Below, piece after piece: positions 44,124-53,363 of a DNA stretch of 64,000 nucleotides. Position 1 is the first letter of the stretch. Every line of letters begins with the position of its first letter. The notes below the pieces were generated by a model. The model saw only the letters and a list, made by a program, of their open reading frames with translations. It had not been told where the DNA came from and made no database searches. Source of the DNA: Rhizobium sp. CF080 (lineage in GTDB: Bacteria; Pseudomonadota; Alphaproteobacteria; Rhizobiales; Rhizobiaceae); assembly GCF_000282095.2 (NCBI RefSeq), contig NZ_AKKC02000004.1, positions 682,001 through 746,000 of the forward strand, read 5' to 3'. The position numbers and the translations under genes are program-made.

Positions 44124-46556
44124 ATGAACAGCCCGCTCAAGACCGCCGCGCCGGACGCGATCGTCCATCCGCTGAAGCAGCAAAAACCGGAATCGGCCGA
44201 GCTTTCGCCGGAAATGAAGCTGGTCCAGGAGGCTCTGTTCAAGCATGTCGGCAAGCCGATCCCCCGCAAGGAAGACGGCCGCCTGATCACCGGCAAGGGC
44301 CGCTTCTCGGACGACTTTTCGCTGCCCGGCCAGACCTATGCAGCGATCGTGCGCTCGCCCTATCCGCATGCCCGCATCAACGGCATCGACAAAACGGAAG
44401 CGCTCGCAAGCCCTGGCGTCCTGCTGGTTTTGACGGGCGAGGACATCCTCGCCGACGGCATCCGCGACATTCCCCACAATCCCGTTCCGTCTACCAATTT
44501 CGATATGAAATTGCGGGCCAAGGACGGCAGCCACGCATTCACCGGCCCACATTTCCTGCTGCCGTCTGACAAGGCTCGCCACGTGGGCGAAGCCGTCGCG
44601 ATCGTCGTTGCCGAAACCGCGGCGCAGGCGGCTGACGGCGCGGAAAAGGTCATGGTCGACTGGGAGGAGCTTCCCTTCGTCACCGACACGGCCAAGGCCG
44701 CCGAACCGGGCGCCCCGACCATCTGGGACGAGGTTCCGGACAATGTCTTCATCGATACGACCTTCGGAGATGTCGAAGGCACCAACGCCGCGTTCGCTGC
44801 GGCAGACCATGTGGTGAAGGCGGAATTCCATGTCCATCGCGTCACCGGCGTCACCATGGAACCGCGCGCTTCGCTCGGCTCCTACGATCCGGAAACCAAG
44901 CGATACACGCTCTATGCCGGCAGCGGCGGTGCCGTGCGCCAGAAGAACGAACTTTCCAAGGTGCTCGGCATCGAGCCGAAGGACCTGCGTGTGCTCTCCT
45001 TCGACGTCGGCGGCAATTTCGGCACCCGCAACCGCGTCTATGTGGAATTTGGCCTGGTTCTGTGGGCGTCCGCCAAGATAGGCCGGCCGGTGAAATTTAC
45101 CGCGACGCGATCGGAATCCTTCCTGACCGACTATCAGGGCCGTGACCTGGTGAGCAAGGTCGAGCTGGCAATCCGCAAGGACGGCAAGTTCCTCGCCATG
45201 CGTTCCGACAATCTCTCGAATGTCGGCGGCCGCGCCGTGTCGCTCTCGCCCCTCAGCAAGGGTTCGGGCCTGATCACCGGCTCTTACGACATTCCCTATG
45301 CGACGCTGCGCGCCCGCGCGGTGTTCTCCAACACGATGTGTACCCAGGCCTACCGGAGCTCCGGTCGTCCGGAAGTCACGTTCGCGATCGAGCGCATGTG
45401 CGAACTCGCGGCCGACCAGCTCGGTTTCGACAAGCTCGAACTGCGCCGCATGAACCTGATCCCGCCGTCCGCCATGCCCTATACCAACGCGGTCGGCTCG
45501 GTCTACGACAGCGGCGAATATGAAAAGAACATGGACCGCGCACTCGAAATCTCCGAGTGGGCGACGTTCGATGCCCGGAAAGTCGAAGCCGCCAGGCGCG
45601 GCAAGCTGCTCGGCCGCGGTTTTGCCAACTACGTTGAATCCTCGATCGGCACGCCGAAGGAGCGCGCCGAGATCGAGATCAAGGAAGACGGCAATATCGA
45701 GGTGATCATCGGCACCCAGCCGAGCGGCCAGGGCCATGAGACGAGCTTCGCCCAGGTCGTCGCCGACATGCTACAGGTGCCGGTCGAAAAGGTCTGGATC
45801 GTGCTTGGCGATACCGATATCGTCAGCGTCGGCGGCGGTTCGCATTCCGGCCGCTCCATGCGCCATGCGGGTACGGTCATGGCGATGGCCTCCGCCGATC
45901 TTCTCGCCGAAGGCCGCAAGCGCTCGGCCGAACTGCTCGGCTCGACGCCCGACCAGATCGATTTCGAGGGCGGCGTCTTCAAGCTGCGGAATTCCAACCA
46001 GACGATCGACATTTTCGAGCTTGGCCGCCGGACCCGCGCCAGCCATGGGCCGCTCCGCGTCATCCGCGACAACGAGATGCATACGCCGGTCTTTCCGAAC
46101 GGCGCCGCGATCTGCGAAGTCGAGATCGACCGCGACACCGGCCACGTGCAGATCGTCCGTTATACGACGATCGACGATGTCGGCCGCTGCATCAACCCGC
46201 TGATCGTCCATGGCCAGACCCATGGCGGCATCGCGCAGGGCGTCGGCCAGGCCATGTGGGAACTCTGTGCCATCGACCCGGTGAGCGGGCAGCCGCTTGC
46301 GGGCTCTTTGATGGACTATGGCATGCCGCGCTCCGACAATATGCCGAGCTTCAACTGCGAGATCGCCGAGGTATTTTCGCCGACCAATCCGCTCGGCATC
46401 AAGGCGGGCGGCGAGGGCGGCACGACGCCGGCACTGGCGACTGTGGTCAATGCCGTGGTCGATGCGCTCAGCGAGTTCGGCGTCAAGGACATCCAGATGC
46501 CGGTCACGCCGGCCAATGTCTGGCGGGCCATGAATAACGGGCGCAAGGCGTCCTGA
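44124..46556 (+). CDS. Molybdenum hydroxylase large subunit B (xanthine dehydrogenase family)
   Basis: An 810-residue Mo-binding subunit with the same domain layout as subunit A but well diverged: KEDGRLITGKGRFSDDF, VGGNFGTRNRVYVEFG, AYRSSGRPEVTFAIER, PSGQGHETSFAQV and C-terminal GGEGGTTPALATV with the catalytic Glu. The loop AYRSSGR differs both from form I CO dehydrogenases (AYRCSFR) and from subunit A, hinting at a different substrate. About 45 extra N-terminal residues. AAGAGGTTCT precedes the ATG. First gene of the unit with the binding-protein-like, 2Fe-2S and FAD genes, ending at the terminator at 48982. Confidence 0.88.
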   Translation: MNSPLKTAAPDAIVHPLKQQKPESAELSPEMKLVQEALFKHVGKPIPRKEDGRLITGKGRFSDDFSLPGQTYAAIVRSPYPHARINGIDKTEALASPGVLLVLTGEDILADGIRDIPHNPVPSTNFDMKLRAKDGSHAFTGPHFLLPSDKARHVGEAVAIVVAETAAQAADGAEKVMVDWEELPFVTDTAKAAEPGAPTIWDEVPDNVFIDTTFGDVEGTNAAFAAADHVVKAEFHVHRVTGVTMEPRASLGSYDPETKRYTLYAGSGGAVRQKNELSKVLGIEPKDLRVLSFDVGGNFGTRNRVYVEFGLVLWASAKIGRPVKFTATRSESFLTDYQGRDLVSKVELAIRKDGKFLAMRSDNLSNVGGRAVSLSPLSKGSGLITGSYDIPYATLRARAVFSNTMCTQAYRSSGRPEVTFAIERMCELAADQLGFDKLELRRMNLIPPSAMPYTNAVGSVYDSGEYEKNMDRALEISEWATFDARKVEAARRGKLLGRGFANYVESSIGTPKERAEIEIKEDGNIEVIIGTQPSGQGHETSFAQVVADMLQVPVEKVWIVLGDTDIVSVGGGSHSGRSMRHAGTVMAMASADLLAEGRKRSAELLGSTPDQIDFEGGVFKLRNSNQTIDIFELGRRTRASHGPLRVIRDNEMHTPVFPNGAAICEVEIDRDTGHVQIVRYTTIDDVGRCINPLIVHGQTHGGIAQGVGQAMWELCAIDPVSGQPLAGSLMDYGMPRSDNMPSFNCEIAEVFSPTNPLGIKAGGEGGTTPALATVVNAVVDALSEFGVKDIQMPVTPANVWRAMNNGRKAS

Positions 46557-46569
46557 GGAGGATTATCCA

Positions 46570-47505
46570 ATGACTGAACTGAAAACCGTCCGTGTCATCG
46601 CCTTCCCGGGCGCCCCGAACCTGCCGACCTTTGCGGCGATCGAACAGAGCTTTTTCGCTGAACAAGGCCTGAAGGTCGAGATCTCGCTGACCCCGAGCTC
46701 GGTCGCGCAGGCCGAGAAGACCGCAGCCGGCGAATTCGACATCGTCTTCACCGCGTTCGACAATGTGGTGGCTTACGGCGAGGGCCAGGGCGCCACGGCT
46801 GCCGGTGTCAACCCGGACTACGTCGTGCTGATGGGCGCAACCCAGCTCGAGCTTGCGATCGTCACCGCGCCTGAGGTCAAGACCTACGAGGACCTGAAGG
46901 GGCGCTCGATCGCGCTCGACGCGCTGACCACCGGTTTCGCCTTCGTGCTCTTCGACATGATGGCGAAAAGCGGTCTGAGCCGTGAAGACGTCACTTTCGC
47001 GGCCGTCGGTGCGACGCCGCAGCGCTGGCAGTCGGTTAAATCAGGCGAACATGCCGCTACGCTGACGATCGAGCCGTTCACCAGCATCGCCAAGCGCTCC
47101 GGCTTCAACGTGCTCGACGTCTCGTCCAACCATTTCGACAGCTACCAGGGTGGCGCGATCGCCGCCCGCCGCTCATACGCCGCCGAAAACCCGGAGACGG
47201 TGAAGGCCTTCATCCGGGCCTATCTCAAGGGCCTCGAATGGACGCTTGACCCCGCCAATCGCGAGGCCGCCGCGGAACTGCTGCAGTCGAAAATGCCGGA
47301 CATCCAGCCGGCCGCCGTTCCCTCGATCATGAACAGCCTGCTGTCGCCGCGCTCGGGCCTGACGCCCGGCTCGAAGATTCTCCCGGAGGGAATGAAAGCG
47401 GTTCTCGACCTGCGTTCCCGCTACGGAACAGGCTCCACGCCGTTGACCGACATTTCCAAATATCTCGACCTGTCGTTCTTTGAGTCGGTCGCTGGCGGGA
47501 AATGA
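46570..47505 (+). CDS. NMT1/SsuA-like periplasmic-binding-protein fold, no signal peptide
   Basis: A 311-residue type II binding-protein fold (VRVIAFPGAPNLPTFAAIEQSFFAEQGLKVEI, then AGEFDIVFTAFDNVVAYGEG), as in ABC-type aromatic sulfonate, nitrate or thiamine-precursor binding proteins. It starts directly with MTELKTVRV, with no export signal or lipobox, and no ABC permease or ATPase gene is nearby. It is 13 bases after a Mo-hydroxylase subunit gene and shares its transcript. A cytoplasmic binding, chaperone or enzymatic role is possible; some decarboxylases (4,5-dihydroxyphthalate decarboxylase type) use this fold, as I recall. The role is unassigned. Confidence 0.75.
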   Translation: MTELKTVRVIAFPGAPNLPTFAAIEQSFFAEQGLKVEISLTPSSVAQAEKTAAGEFDIVFTAFDNVVAYGEGQGATAAGVNPDYVVLMGATQLELAIVTAPEVKTYEDLKGRSIALDALTTGFAFVLFDMMAKSGLSREDVTFAAVGATPQRWQSVKSGEHAATLTIEPFTSIAKRSGFNVLDVSSNHFDSYQGGAIAARRSYAAENPETVKAFIRAYLKGLEWTLDPANREAAAELLQSKMPDIQPAAVPSIMNSLLSPRSGLTPGSKILPEGMKAVLDLRSRYGTGSTPLTDISKYLDLSFFESVAGGK

Positions 47506-47629
47506 TGGCATGCCCTCCGGAACGGATGACACGCGACGAGATGCATATATCATAAGCTGACGCACATCGCGGCCGATGGAATCGTACTTGGATCGGCCTT
47601 GGATTTGTAGTTTTGAAGAGGAGGGGCTC

Positions 47630-48121
<492 letters not shown>

Positions 48122-48138
48122 GCGGGGAGGATCACGCC

Positions 48139-48954
48139 ATGTACGCAACGACCTACCACAAGCCGAAGACGTTGGCCGAAGCCGTCGAACTCTTCGAGAA
48201 TTCCGACGAGCCGTCCTATCTCTCCGGCGGCCACACGTTGATCCCGACGCTGAAGAGCCGGCTTGCTGCGCCCGCGCATCTGATCGACGTGCGCAACATT
48301 CCGGAGCTTTCCGGCATCGAAGTCACCGCCGACAGGGTGATCATCGGCTCGGCCACCAAACATGCCGTCGTCGCCGCTTCGAAAGAAATCAAGGCCGCCA
48401 TTCCCGCGCTTTCGGGCCTCGCAGGCTCGATCGGCGACGTCCAGGTGCGCCACATGGGCACGATCGGCGGCTCGACCGCCAATAACGACCCCGCCGCCGA
48501 CTATCCCTCCGCCGTGCTGTCGCTCGATGCGATCGTCCATACCGACCGCCGCGAAGTCCCCGCCGCCGAGTATTTCCAGGGCCTTTATACGACGGCACTG
48601 GAGCCCGGCGAAATCCTCGTTCGCGTCGAATTCAAGATCCCGGAAATCGCCGGCTACGCGAAATTCCGCAACCCGGCCTCGCGCTATTCGATGGCTGCCG
48701 CCTTCGTGAGCAAGCATACCGATGGTCACATCCGCGTGGCGATCACCGGTGCGGGCAACGAGGGCGTGTTCCGCTGGACCGAAGCGGAAGAACTGCTGAC
48801 CGCGAATTTTTCGGCCGAAGCGCTGGAAGGCCTCACCATCGACCCATCGCGGATGATGGGCGACATGCACGCTCCGGCCGATTACCGGGCCCATCTGGTG
48901 GCGGTGATGACCCGCCGTGCGGTGCAGAACCTCGGCGGCACGCATATCCTCTGA
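48139..48954 (+). CDS. Molybdenum hydroxylase FAD-binding medium subunit
   Basis: A 271-residue CoxM/FAD-type subunit: N-terminal LSGGHTLIPTLKSRL and central VRHMGTIGGSTANNDPAADYPSAVL bind FAD, followed by a CO-dehydrogenase-flavoprotein C-terminal domain. Completes a three-subunit enzyme with the 2Fe-2S subunit and one (or both) of the large subunits. GGGGAGGATC is upstream and a terminator follows 28 bases after the stop. Confidence 0.9.
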   Translation: MYATTYHKPKTLAEAVELFENSDEPSYLSGGHTLIPTLKSRLAAPAHLIDVRNIPELSGIEVTADRVIIGSATKHAVVAASKEIKAAIPALSGLAGSIGDVQVRHMGTIGGSTANNDPAADYPSAVLSLDAIVHTDRREVPAAEYFQGLYTTALEPGEILVRVEFKIPEIAGYAKFRNPASRYSMAAAFVSKHTDGHIRVAITGAGNEGVFRWTEAEELLTANFSAEALEGLTIDPSRMMGDMHAPADYRAHLVAVMTRRAVQNLGGTHIL

Positions 48955-48981
48955 GGAAAGGTTTTCTTCCAGATTGAAAGG

Positions 48982-49007
48982 CCGGCGAGGATGACTCGCC
49001 GGTTTTT
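48982..49007 (+). terminator. Rho-independent terminator of the Mo-hydroxylase operon
   Basis: CCGGCGAG pairs with CTCGCCGG around GATGA-type loop and is followed by TTTTTGCTTTT. Confidence 0.85.
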
Positions 49008-49065
49008 GCTTTTGCCCCGGCGATCGGATGGCAAGCGACCGGGGCTGCCTCCCAAATGCGTATCT

Positions 49066-49563
49066 TCAAAAATCCTGGGTCCCGAATGTCGCGGCGATCC
49101 GGCCAAGCACGTCGATCAGCACCGCCTTGTCTTCGCCGGCGATCTCGTCGAGGCGCGCGTTTTGCACGACAGCGATCTCGTGCAGCCGTTCCTGCATCTT
49201 TCGGCCATCTTCGGTAAGCTTGACGCTGTAGCTGCGCTGGTCGTCCGGATTCCGGCGCCGCGCGATCAGCCCGCGATGGGACAATGCCTTGAGGCTGGAG
49301 GTCAACGTCGAGCGGTCGCGACCACAGATGCGGCTGAGTTCGGAGGGTGTCATACTTTCCCGCTCCGCAAGCGCGGTCAGCAACGCATACCAGCCGGGCT
49401 TCAGATCCGCCTTGCCGGCCGCCCTGGCAAACGCCTGGAACGACGTTTCCTGCGCCACTCTCAGATGATAGCCGATAAGATTCTGGAACATGGCTGGAAC
49501 AAGCGCTTCGCCCTCCTCAGACGCCGCCTGCGTGTCCCGCCGTATCGATGATTCCGCCGCCAT
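49066..49563 (-). CDS. MarR-family regulator
   Basis: A 165-residue MarR-type repressor: winged HTH at about 60-125 (MTPSELSRICGRDRSTLTSSLKALSHRGLIARRRNPDDQRSYSVKLT). MarR proteins often respond to phenolic acids. Here it is convergent with the Mo-hydroxylase operon and separated from it by a terminator. GGGAGG precedes ATG 49563. A near-perfect 12-base inverted repeat lies 48 bases upstream. Targets besides itself are not evident; the small gene and ggt to its right are candidates. Confidence 0.85.
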   Translation of the reverse strand: MAAESSIRRDTQAASEEGEALVPAMFQNLIGYHLRVAQETSFQAFARAAGKADLKPGWYALLTALAERESMTPSELSRICGRDRSTLTSSLKALSHRGLIARRRNPDDQRSYSVKLTEDGRKMQERLHEIAVVQNARLDEIAGEDKAVLIDVLGRIAATFGTQDF

Positions 49564-49610
49564 CTCCTGTTCCTCCCATGGTGAAAAACTAGTAGAAATG
49601 GGGGGAGGCA

Positions 49611-49640
49611 GCAAGATAGTTTGGTGTCAAATTATCTTGC
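49611..49640 (-). promoter_or_regulatory. MarR operator candidate
   Basis: Arms GCAAGATAGTTT (49611-49622) and AAATTATCTTGC (49629-49640) are reverse complements except for one base, with a 6-base spacer. Placed in the marR promoter region. Confidence 0.6.
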
Positions 49641-49882
49641 TTTCCTTGTTATCTGGCAAAGCCGAGCGGACGGCAAGCGACGCGGTGGACACAAGCCTGT
49701 TACACGGCTCGAGCACGATGTCGAATATCTTCTACCGGGATTGTGCCTGAAGAGAGTGCGGCGACGATCTATGGCTGGATCGAGGCAATTCGCTAGGAAC
49801 TCCGAGTCTGGTGATGGTGGGCGGTGCGACGAAGGCGACCGCCGTGGAATAAGGCTCGCAGCCGAAATGCCAGGTATTTCAG
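49641..49882. other. Part of a 691-base gap: no recognisable gene
   Basis: The gap between marR (49563) and ggt (50255) holds the MarR palindrome, a nested hairpin (49883-49922) and one 30-codon membrane ORF on the minus strand. In 49641-49882 I see no credible coding region, RNA gene or repeat; short open frames there lack ribosome sites and coding character. Confidence 0.5.
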
Positions 49883-49922
49883 GCCCGCCTCCGCCATTCA
49901 AAATGGCACTTTGGAGGCGGGC
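49883..49922 (-). terminator. Nested hairpin downstream of the small membrane ORF
   Basis: Outer arms GCCCGCCTCC and GGAGGCGGGC pair perfectly over 10 bases. Inside, GCCATT and AATGGC form a second stem. On the minus strand it starts 19 bases after the stop of the 30-residue ORF and may end its transcript. Confidence 0.55.
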
Positions 49923-49940
49923 GTCAGGTTTGATGCGTGA

Positions 49941-50033
49941 TCACCCTATCAGGGCGGTCACGAAGGCGACCGCATAAAAGCCTATGATAATAAGGCAGGC
50001 GGCGGCCAGCAGGAGGGCTGGAATACTGTTCAT
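49941..50033 (-). CDS. Possible 30-residue membrane peptide
   Basis: A 31-codon frame beginning MNSIPALLLAAACLIIIGFY and continuing AVAFVTALIG. It is one hydrophobic helix spanning nearly the whole peptide with no charged residues. GGAAAG lies 9 or so bases ahead of the ATG, and a strong hairpin follows the stop, which together look like a small transcription unit. Such short single-helix proteins exist in rhizobia, but I cannot name a family and coding is unproven. Confidence 0.4.
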   Translation of the reverse strand: MNSIPALLLAAACLIIIGFYAVAFVTALIG

Positions 50034-50254
50034 GACATTCTTTCCATGCCAGCCCCCGTCAACGCGCGACAAGCCCGGAATATCCTTTTGAACTGGTTTA
50101 CGGCCTGCAAAGGTTAACGATTTCCTGCTGTATATTAGCCCTTTCAGAATAAACGATTGACGGCTTGATGCCGGGCGCGCGGCATGGTCTGTTGAGGATG
50201 AAATCCTGAGCTGCCACAGGGGCTTGAACCCATTTTTCCCGTGATGAGGGTGAC

Positions 50255-51847
50255 ATGAGAGACTTCGAATTACCCGGTCGTTCGCTCGCCGTCGGCCGCA
50301 CTGCGATGGCTGCCACCTCACAGCCGCTGGCGACGCTTGCCGCCATCGACATCCTGCGAAACGGCGGTAATGCCGTGGATGCAGCAGTCGCTGCATGCGC
50401 CGTGCAGTGTGTCGTCGAAGCCGGCTCGACCGGCATCGGCGGCGATTGCTTCGCGCTCCTCTCGCTCGGCGGGACGGACAAGGTTCTGGCCTATAATGGG
50501 TCAGGCCGGGCGCCGGCGGCCGCAACCGTCGAACATCTCCGTTCGCTCGGCGTCACCAGCCTCACCCGAAGCTCGCCGCACACGATCACCGTACCGGGTG
50601 CGGTGGATGCCTGGACGCGGCTGGTTGCCGATCATGGCCGTATGAAGATGGCCGATATTCTGGCTCCGGCGATCAAGCTTGCGCGTGACGGCTACGTCTT
50701 GCCGCCGCGCACTGCGCACGATCTTGCCGCCCAGGCGGGGGTCCTGAAGGACGATCCGGCCGCGAGCCGTATCTTCCTCATCGACGGCGAAGCGCCGCCG
50801 GCCGGCACGATCCAGTACCAGAGGCAGCTCGCCGATACGCTTGAGGCCATCGGCCGGGAGGGCAGGGACGCTTTCTATCGCGGCCCGATCGCGGAAGGCA
50901 TGGTGAACCACCTGAATAGCATCGGCGCGCTGCATACGCTCGACGATTTCGCCAATGCCGGGGGCGAATACGTGACGCCGATCAAGACGACATTCCGTGG
51001 CCACGAAATCCACGAATGCCCGCCGAACGGCCAGGGCATCATCGCGCTGATGATCCTCAACATCCTGTCGCATTTCCCGGGCAAGGGTAATCCGCTTGCA
51101 CCCGAGCGGCTGCATATCGAGGTCGAGGCGACGCGGCTGGCCTACGCGGCGCGCAACCGCTTCCTCGCCGATCCGGCCAAGGTCGATGTGCCGGTCGACT
51201 ATCTGCTGTCCGATGCGCTTGCCAGGGAACTCGCCGGCATGATCGATCCCGACAGGGCGATCGCGGACCTGCCGCCCTTCGACGAAGTGCCGCACAAGGA
51301 CACCATCTATCTCTCGGTCGTCGACAGCGACCGCAATGCGATCAGCTTCATCAATTCGATCTTCTTCGTCTATGGCAGCGGCCACATGGATCCGAAGAGC
51401 GGTGTGATGTTCCACAATCGGGGCTTCAGCTTCTCGCTCGATCCGGCCCACCCGAACGCGATCGCACCGGGCAAGCGACCGATGCACACGATCATTCCAG
51501 GCATGGTGACGAAGGACGGCCGCGCGGTCATGCCCTTCGGTGTCATGGGCGGCCAGTATCAGGCCATGGGCCACGCCCATTTCCTCTCGAAGGTCTTCGA
51601 CTATGGCATGGACCTCCAGAGCGCCATCGACCTGCCGCGCCTCTTCCCGTTGCCCGGCACCAATCAGGTGGAGATGGAAGCCCGGTTGCGCAACACGATC
51701 GGTGCGGAATTCACCAAGCGCGGTTTCGAGGTGAAGACGCCGGAATCGGCGATGGGCGGCGCCCAGGCGATCTGGATCGACTGGGAGACCGGCGTGCTGA
51801 AGGGCGGCTCGGATCCGCGCAAGGATGGCATGGCTCTCGGCATCTGA
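50255..51847 (+). CDS. ggt: Gamma-glutamyltransferase family protein
   Basis: A 530-residue Ntn-hydrolase of the gamma-glutamyltransferase family, normally self-cleaving into two subunits. The cleavage nucleophile should be Thr350 (HKDTIYLSVVD), preceded by the large-subunit segment GGNAVDAAVAACAVQCVVEAGSTGIGGD and followed by GSGHMDPKSGVMFHNRG. The family also includes cephalosporin acylases and enzymes for gamma-glutamyl conjugates of other amines. No signal peptide is visible, so a cytoplasmic enzyme working on an internal gamma-glutamyl compound is likely. Start at ATG 50255 (GTGACATGAG context), ribosome site weak. No operon partner. Confidence 0.87.
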   Translation: MRDFELPGRSLAVGRTAMAATSQPLATLAAIDILRNGGNAVDAAVAACAVQCVVEAGSTGIGGDCFALLSLGGTDKVLAYNGSGRAPAAATVEHLRSLGVTSLTRSSPHTITVPGAVDAWTRLVADHGRMKMADILAPAIKLARDGYVLPPRTAHDLAAQAGVLKDDPAASRIFLIDGEAPPAGTIQYQRQLADTLEAIGREGRDAFYRGPIAEGMVNHLNSIGALHTLDDFANAGGEYVTPIKTTFRGHEIHECPPNGQGIIALMILNILSHFPGKGNPLAPERLHIEVEATRLAYAARNRFLADPAKVDVPVDYLLSDALARELAGMIDPDRAIADLPPFDEVPHKDTIYLSVVDSDRNAISFINSIFFVYGSGHMDPKSGVMFHNRGFSFSLDPAHPNAIAPGKRPMHTIIPGMVTKDGRAVMPFGVMGGQYQAMGHAHFLSKVFDYGMDLQSAIDLPRLFPLPGTNQVEMEARLRNTIGAEFTKRGFEVKTPESAMGGAQAIWIDWETGVLKGGSDPRKDGMALGI

Positions 51848-51866
51848 GCCCGCCGACCAACCTGAT

Positions 51867-51890
51867 CAAGATATTTCGTGGAATATAGCG
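51867..51890 (+). promoter_or_regulatory. Degenerate Mo-box-like dyad upstream of modA
   Basis: CAAGATATT-N6-AATATAGCG, same 9-6-9 layout as the strong site 43 bases downstream but with weaker symmetry. Confidence 0.35.
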
Positions 51891-51909
51891 CTAGTCAAAA
51901 CTTCTCCTC

Positions 51910-51933
51910 CGAGATATTCAAGAGAATATCTCG
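51910..51933 (+). promoter_or_regulatory. Mo-box-like palindrome upstream of modA
   Basis: CGAGATATT-N6-AATATCTCG, perfectly symmetric (even the spacer ends pair, making 10-base arms). Located 25 bases before the modA ATG, where a ModE-type repressor would block transcription when molybdate is plentiful. Confidence 0.6.
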
Positions 51934-51957
51934 CTTTAAGGATTGGAGAGGAAAATC

Positions 51958-52752
51958 ATGAACATTAATCGTCATTCCTGGGTCAAGCTCGCCGTGGCCT
52001 CGGCTGCTGCTGCCTTTGTAACGCTCGCCTCCTTCGCTGCTCCCGCCGCGGCGCAAGAAAAAGTCACCGTCTTTGCTGCAGCCAGCATGAAGAATGCTCT
52101 CGACAACGCCAACAAGGCGTGGGGTACCCAAGGGGGCAAGGACGTCACCGTGTCCTACGCCGCAAGCTCGGCGCTCGCCAAGCAGATCGAAAGCGGCGCT
52201 CCCGCCGATATCTTCATTTCGGCCGATCTCGACTGGATGAAATACATATCCGACAGGAAGCTCGTGAAGGAAGACACCAAGTTCAACTGGCTCGGCAACC
52301 GCATCGTGCTGGTCGCCGCCAAGGACGCTGCCAAGCCGGTGGACATCAAGCCGGGCTTCGATCTCGCGGGCCTGCTCAAGGGGGGCAGGCTCGCGATGGG
52401 TGAGCCGAATGCGGTTCCGGCCGGCAAATACGGCAAGGCAGCGCTCGAAAAGCTCGGCGTCTGGTCTTCTGTCGAAAAGAGCGTTGCAGGCGCCGAAAGC
52501 GTGCGCTCCGCACTCGCGCTTGTCTCTCGGGGTGAAGCGCCCTACGGCATCGTCTACCAGACGGACGCAGCAGCCGATCCGGGCGTTGCCATCGTCGGCA
52601 CTTTTCCGGCCGACACCCACCCGCCGATCATCTATCCGATCGCCATCCTGTCAGAATCGAAGTCCAAGGATGCCGCCGCCTATCTCGACTATCTGAAGTC
52701 GGCCAAGGCCGCGCCTTTTTTCGAAAAGGAAGGCTTTACGGTTCTGAAGTAA
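51958..52752 (+). CDS. modA: Molybdate ABC transporter substrate-binding protein
   Basis: A 264-residue periplasmic molybdate/tungstate-binding protein: signal peptide ending AAPAAAQ (about residue 33), then EKVTVFAAASMKNALDNANKAW, SYAASSALAKQIESGAPADIFISADLDWM and GEPNAVPAGKYGKAALEKLG, all hallmarks of ModA. Feeds ModBC encoded 1 kb downstream. GGAGAGGAAAA precedes the ATG. Followed by a terminator, so modA and modBC are separate transcripts. Relevant to the two Mo-hydroxylases in the window. Confidence 0.93.
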   Translation: MNINRHSWVKLAVASAAAAFVTLASFAAPAAAQEKVTVFAAASMKNALDNANKAWGTQGGKDVTVSYAASSALAKQIESGAPADIFISADLDWMKYISDRKLVKEDTKFNWLGNRIVLVAAKDAAKPVDIKPGFDLAGLLKGGRLAMGEPNAVPAGKYGKAALEKLGVWSSVEKSVAGAESVRSALALVSRGEAPYGIVYQTDAAADPGVAIVGTFPADTHPPIIYPIAILSESKSKDAAAYLDYLKSAKAAPFFEKEGFTVLK

Positions 52753-52778
52753 CCGTTGGCACCTCACAACACTCGTCG

Positions 52779-52803
52779 AAACGGTCCCGCAAGGGGCCGT
52801 TTT
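52779..52803 (+). terminator. Terminator after modA
   Basis: AAACGGTCCC and GGGGCCGTTT pair over 10 bases (one G-U) with a GCAA tetraloop. A short T-run follows. Confidence 0.75.
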
Positions 52804-53044
52804 GCGTTCAGGGAGAGCCATTTCGAGAGCGAACCGACACTCCCAGCCCGGTCCGAATCTCGATTTCAACAGCCCTCCCGCAGTTGTTTGTTCTCGAATC
52901 TCGAACATTCCGTTTGGAAATCGTGCCCTAGCGACCTCGGAAGCGCTTCCCCATTTCCATGAACGGAAGCAAGCAACGCGCTTCCCGATACCGCTCACCG
53001 GAAGCCGGCTCCCAACGGCTCCGTTTCACTCAAGGAATACGATA

Positions 53045-53275
53045 ATGAAAACCATTCTTTCCACGCTTGCTGCAGCGATGATCGCTTCGGCTTCCTTCAC
53101 TGGCGTCGCGCTTGCGGAAGGTGATTACTATCAGGGTGCCTCCAAGGGACAGGCAGCTGTTCAGACCAGCCGCCAGGTCGACAACGTCAAGACCGGCAGT
53201 ATCGACCAGGCCCGCGACAACGACAGCCGTAATGGCCAGCCGATCTTCCCGCATCAAAGCCGCGACAACCGTTAA
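53045..53275 (+). CDS. Small secreted protein, tandem copy 1
   Basis: A 76-residue protein with a signal peptide (MKTILSTLAAAMIASASF to VALA) and a mature part of about 50 residues beginning EGDYYQGASKG, containing VDNVKTGSI and ending SRDNR. It has no cysteines and looks disordered. CAAGGAATACGATA supplies a weak ribosome site. A paralog with the same start, middle and end lies 88 bases downstream. Family not recognised. Confidence 0.72.
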   Translation: MKTILSTLAAAMIASASFTGVALAEGDYYQGASKGQAAVQTSRQVDNVKTGSIDQARDNDSRNGQPIFPHQSRDNR

Positions 53276-53363
53276 CGGGCGCCGCTCATTCAAGACACCG
53301 AACATCGTCCGCCAGGCAGGTCGCAAACTTTAGCCACGGGCGAACTCTGAAAGGACTAAGACA

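Noticed and set aside
39797-46556. CO dehydrogenase (CoxL) assignment for the Mo subunits
   Set aside because: The diagnostic loop AYRCSFR is absent in both; one has PYRGAGR and the other AYRSSGR, and no cox accessory genes (coxDEF) are present.
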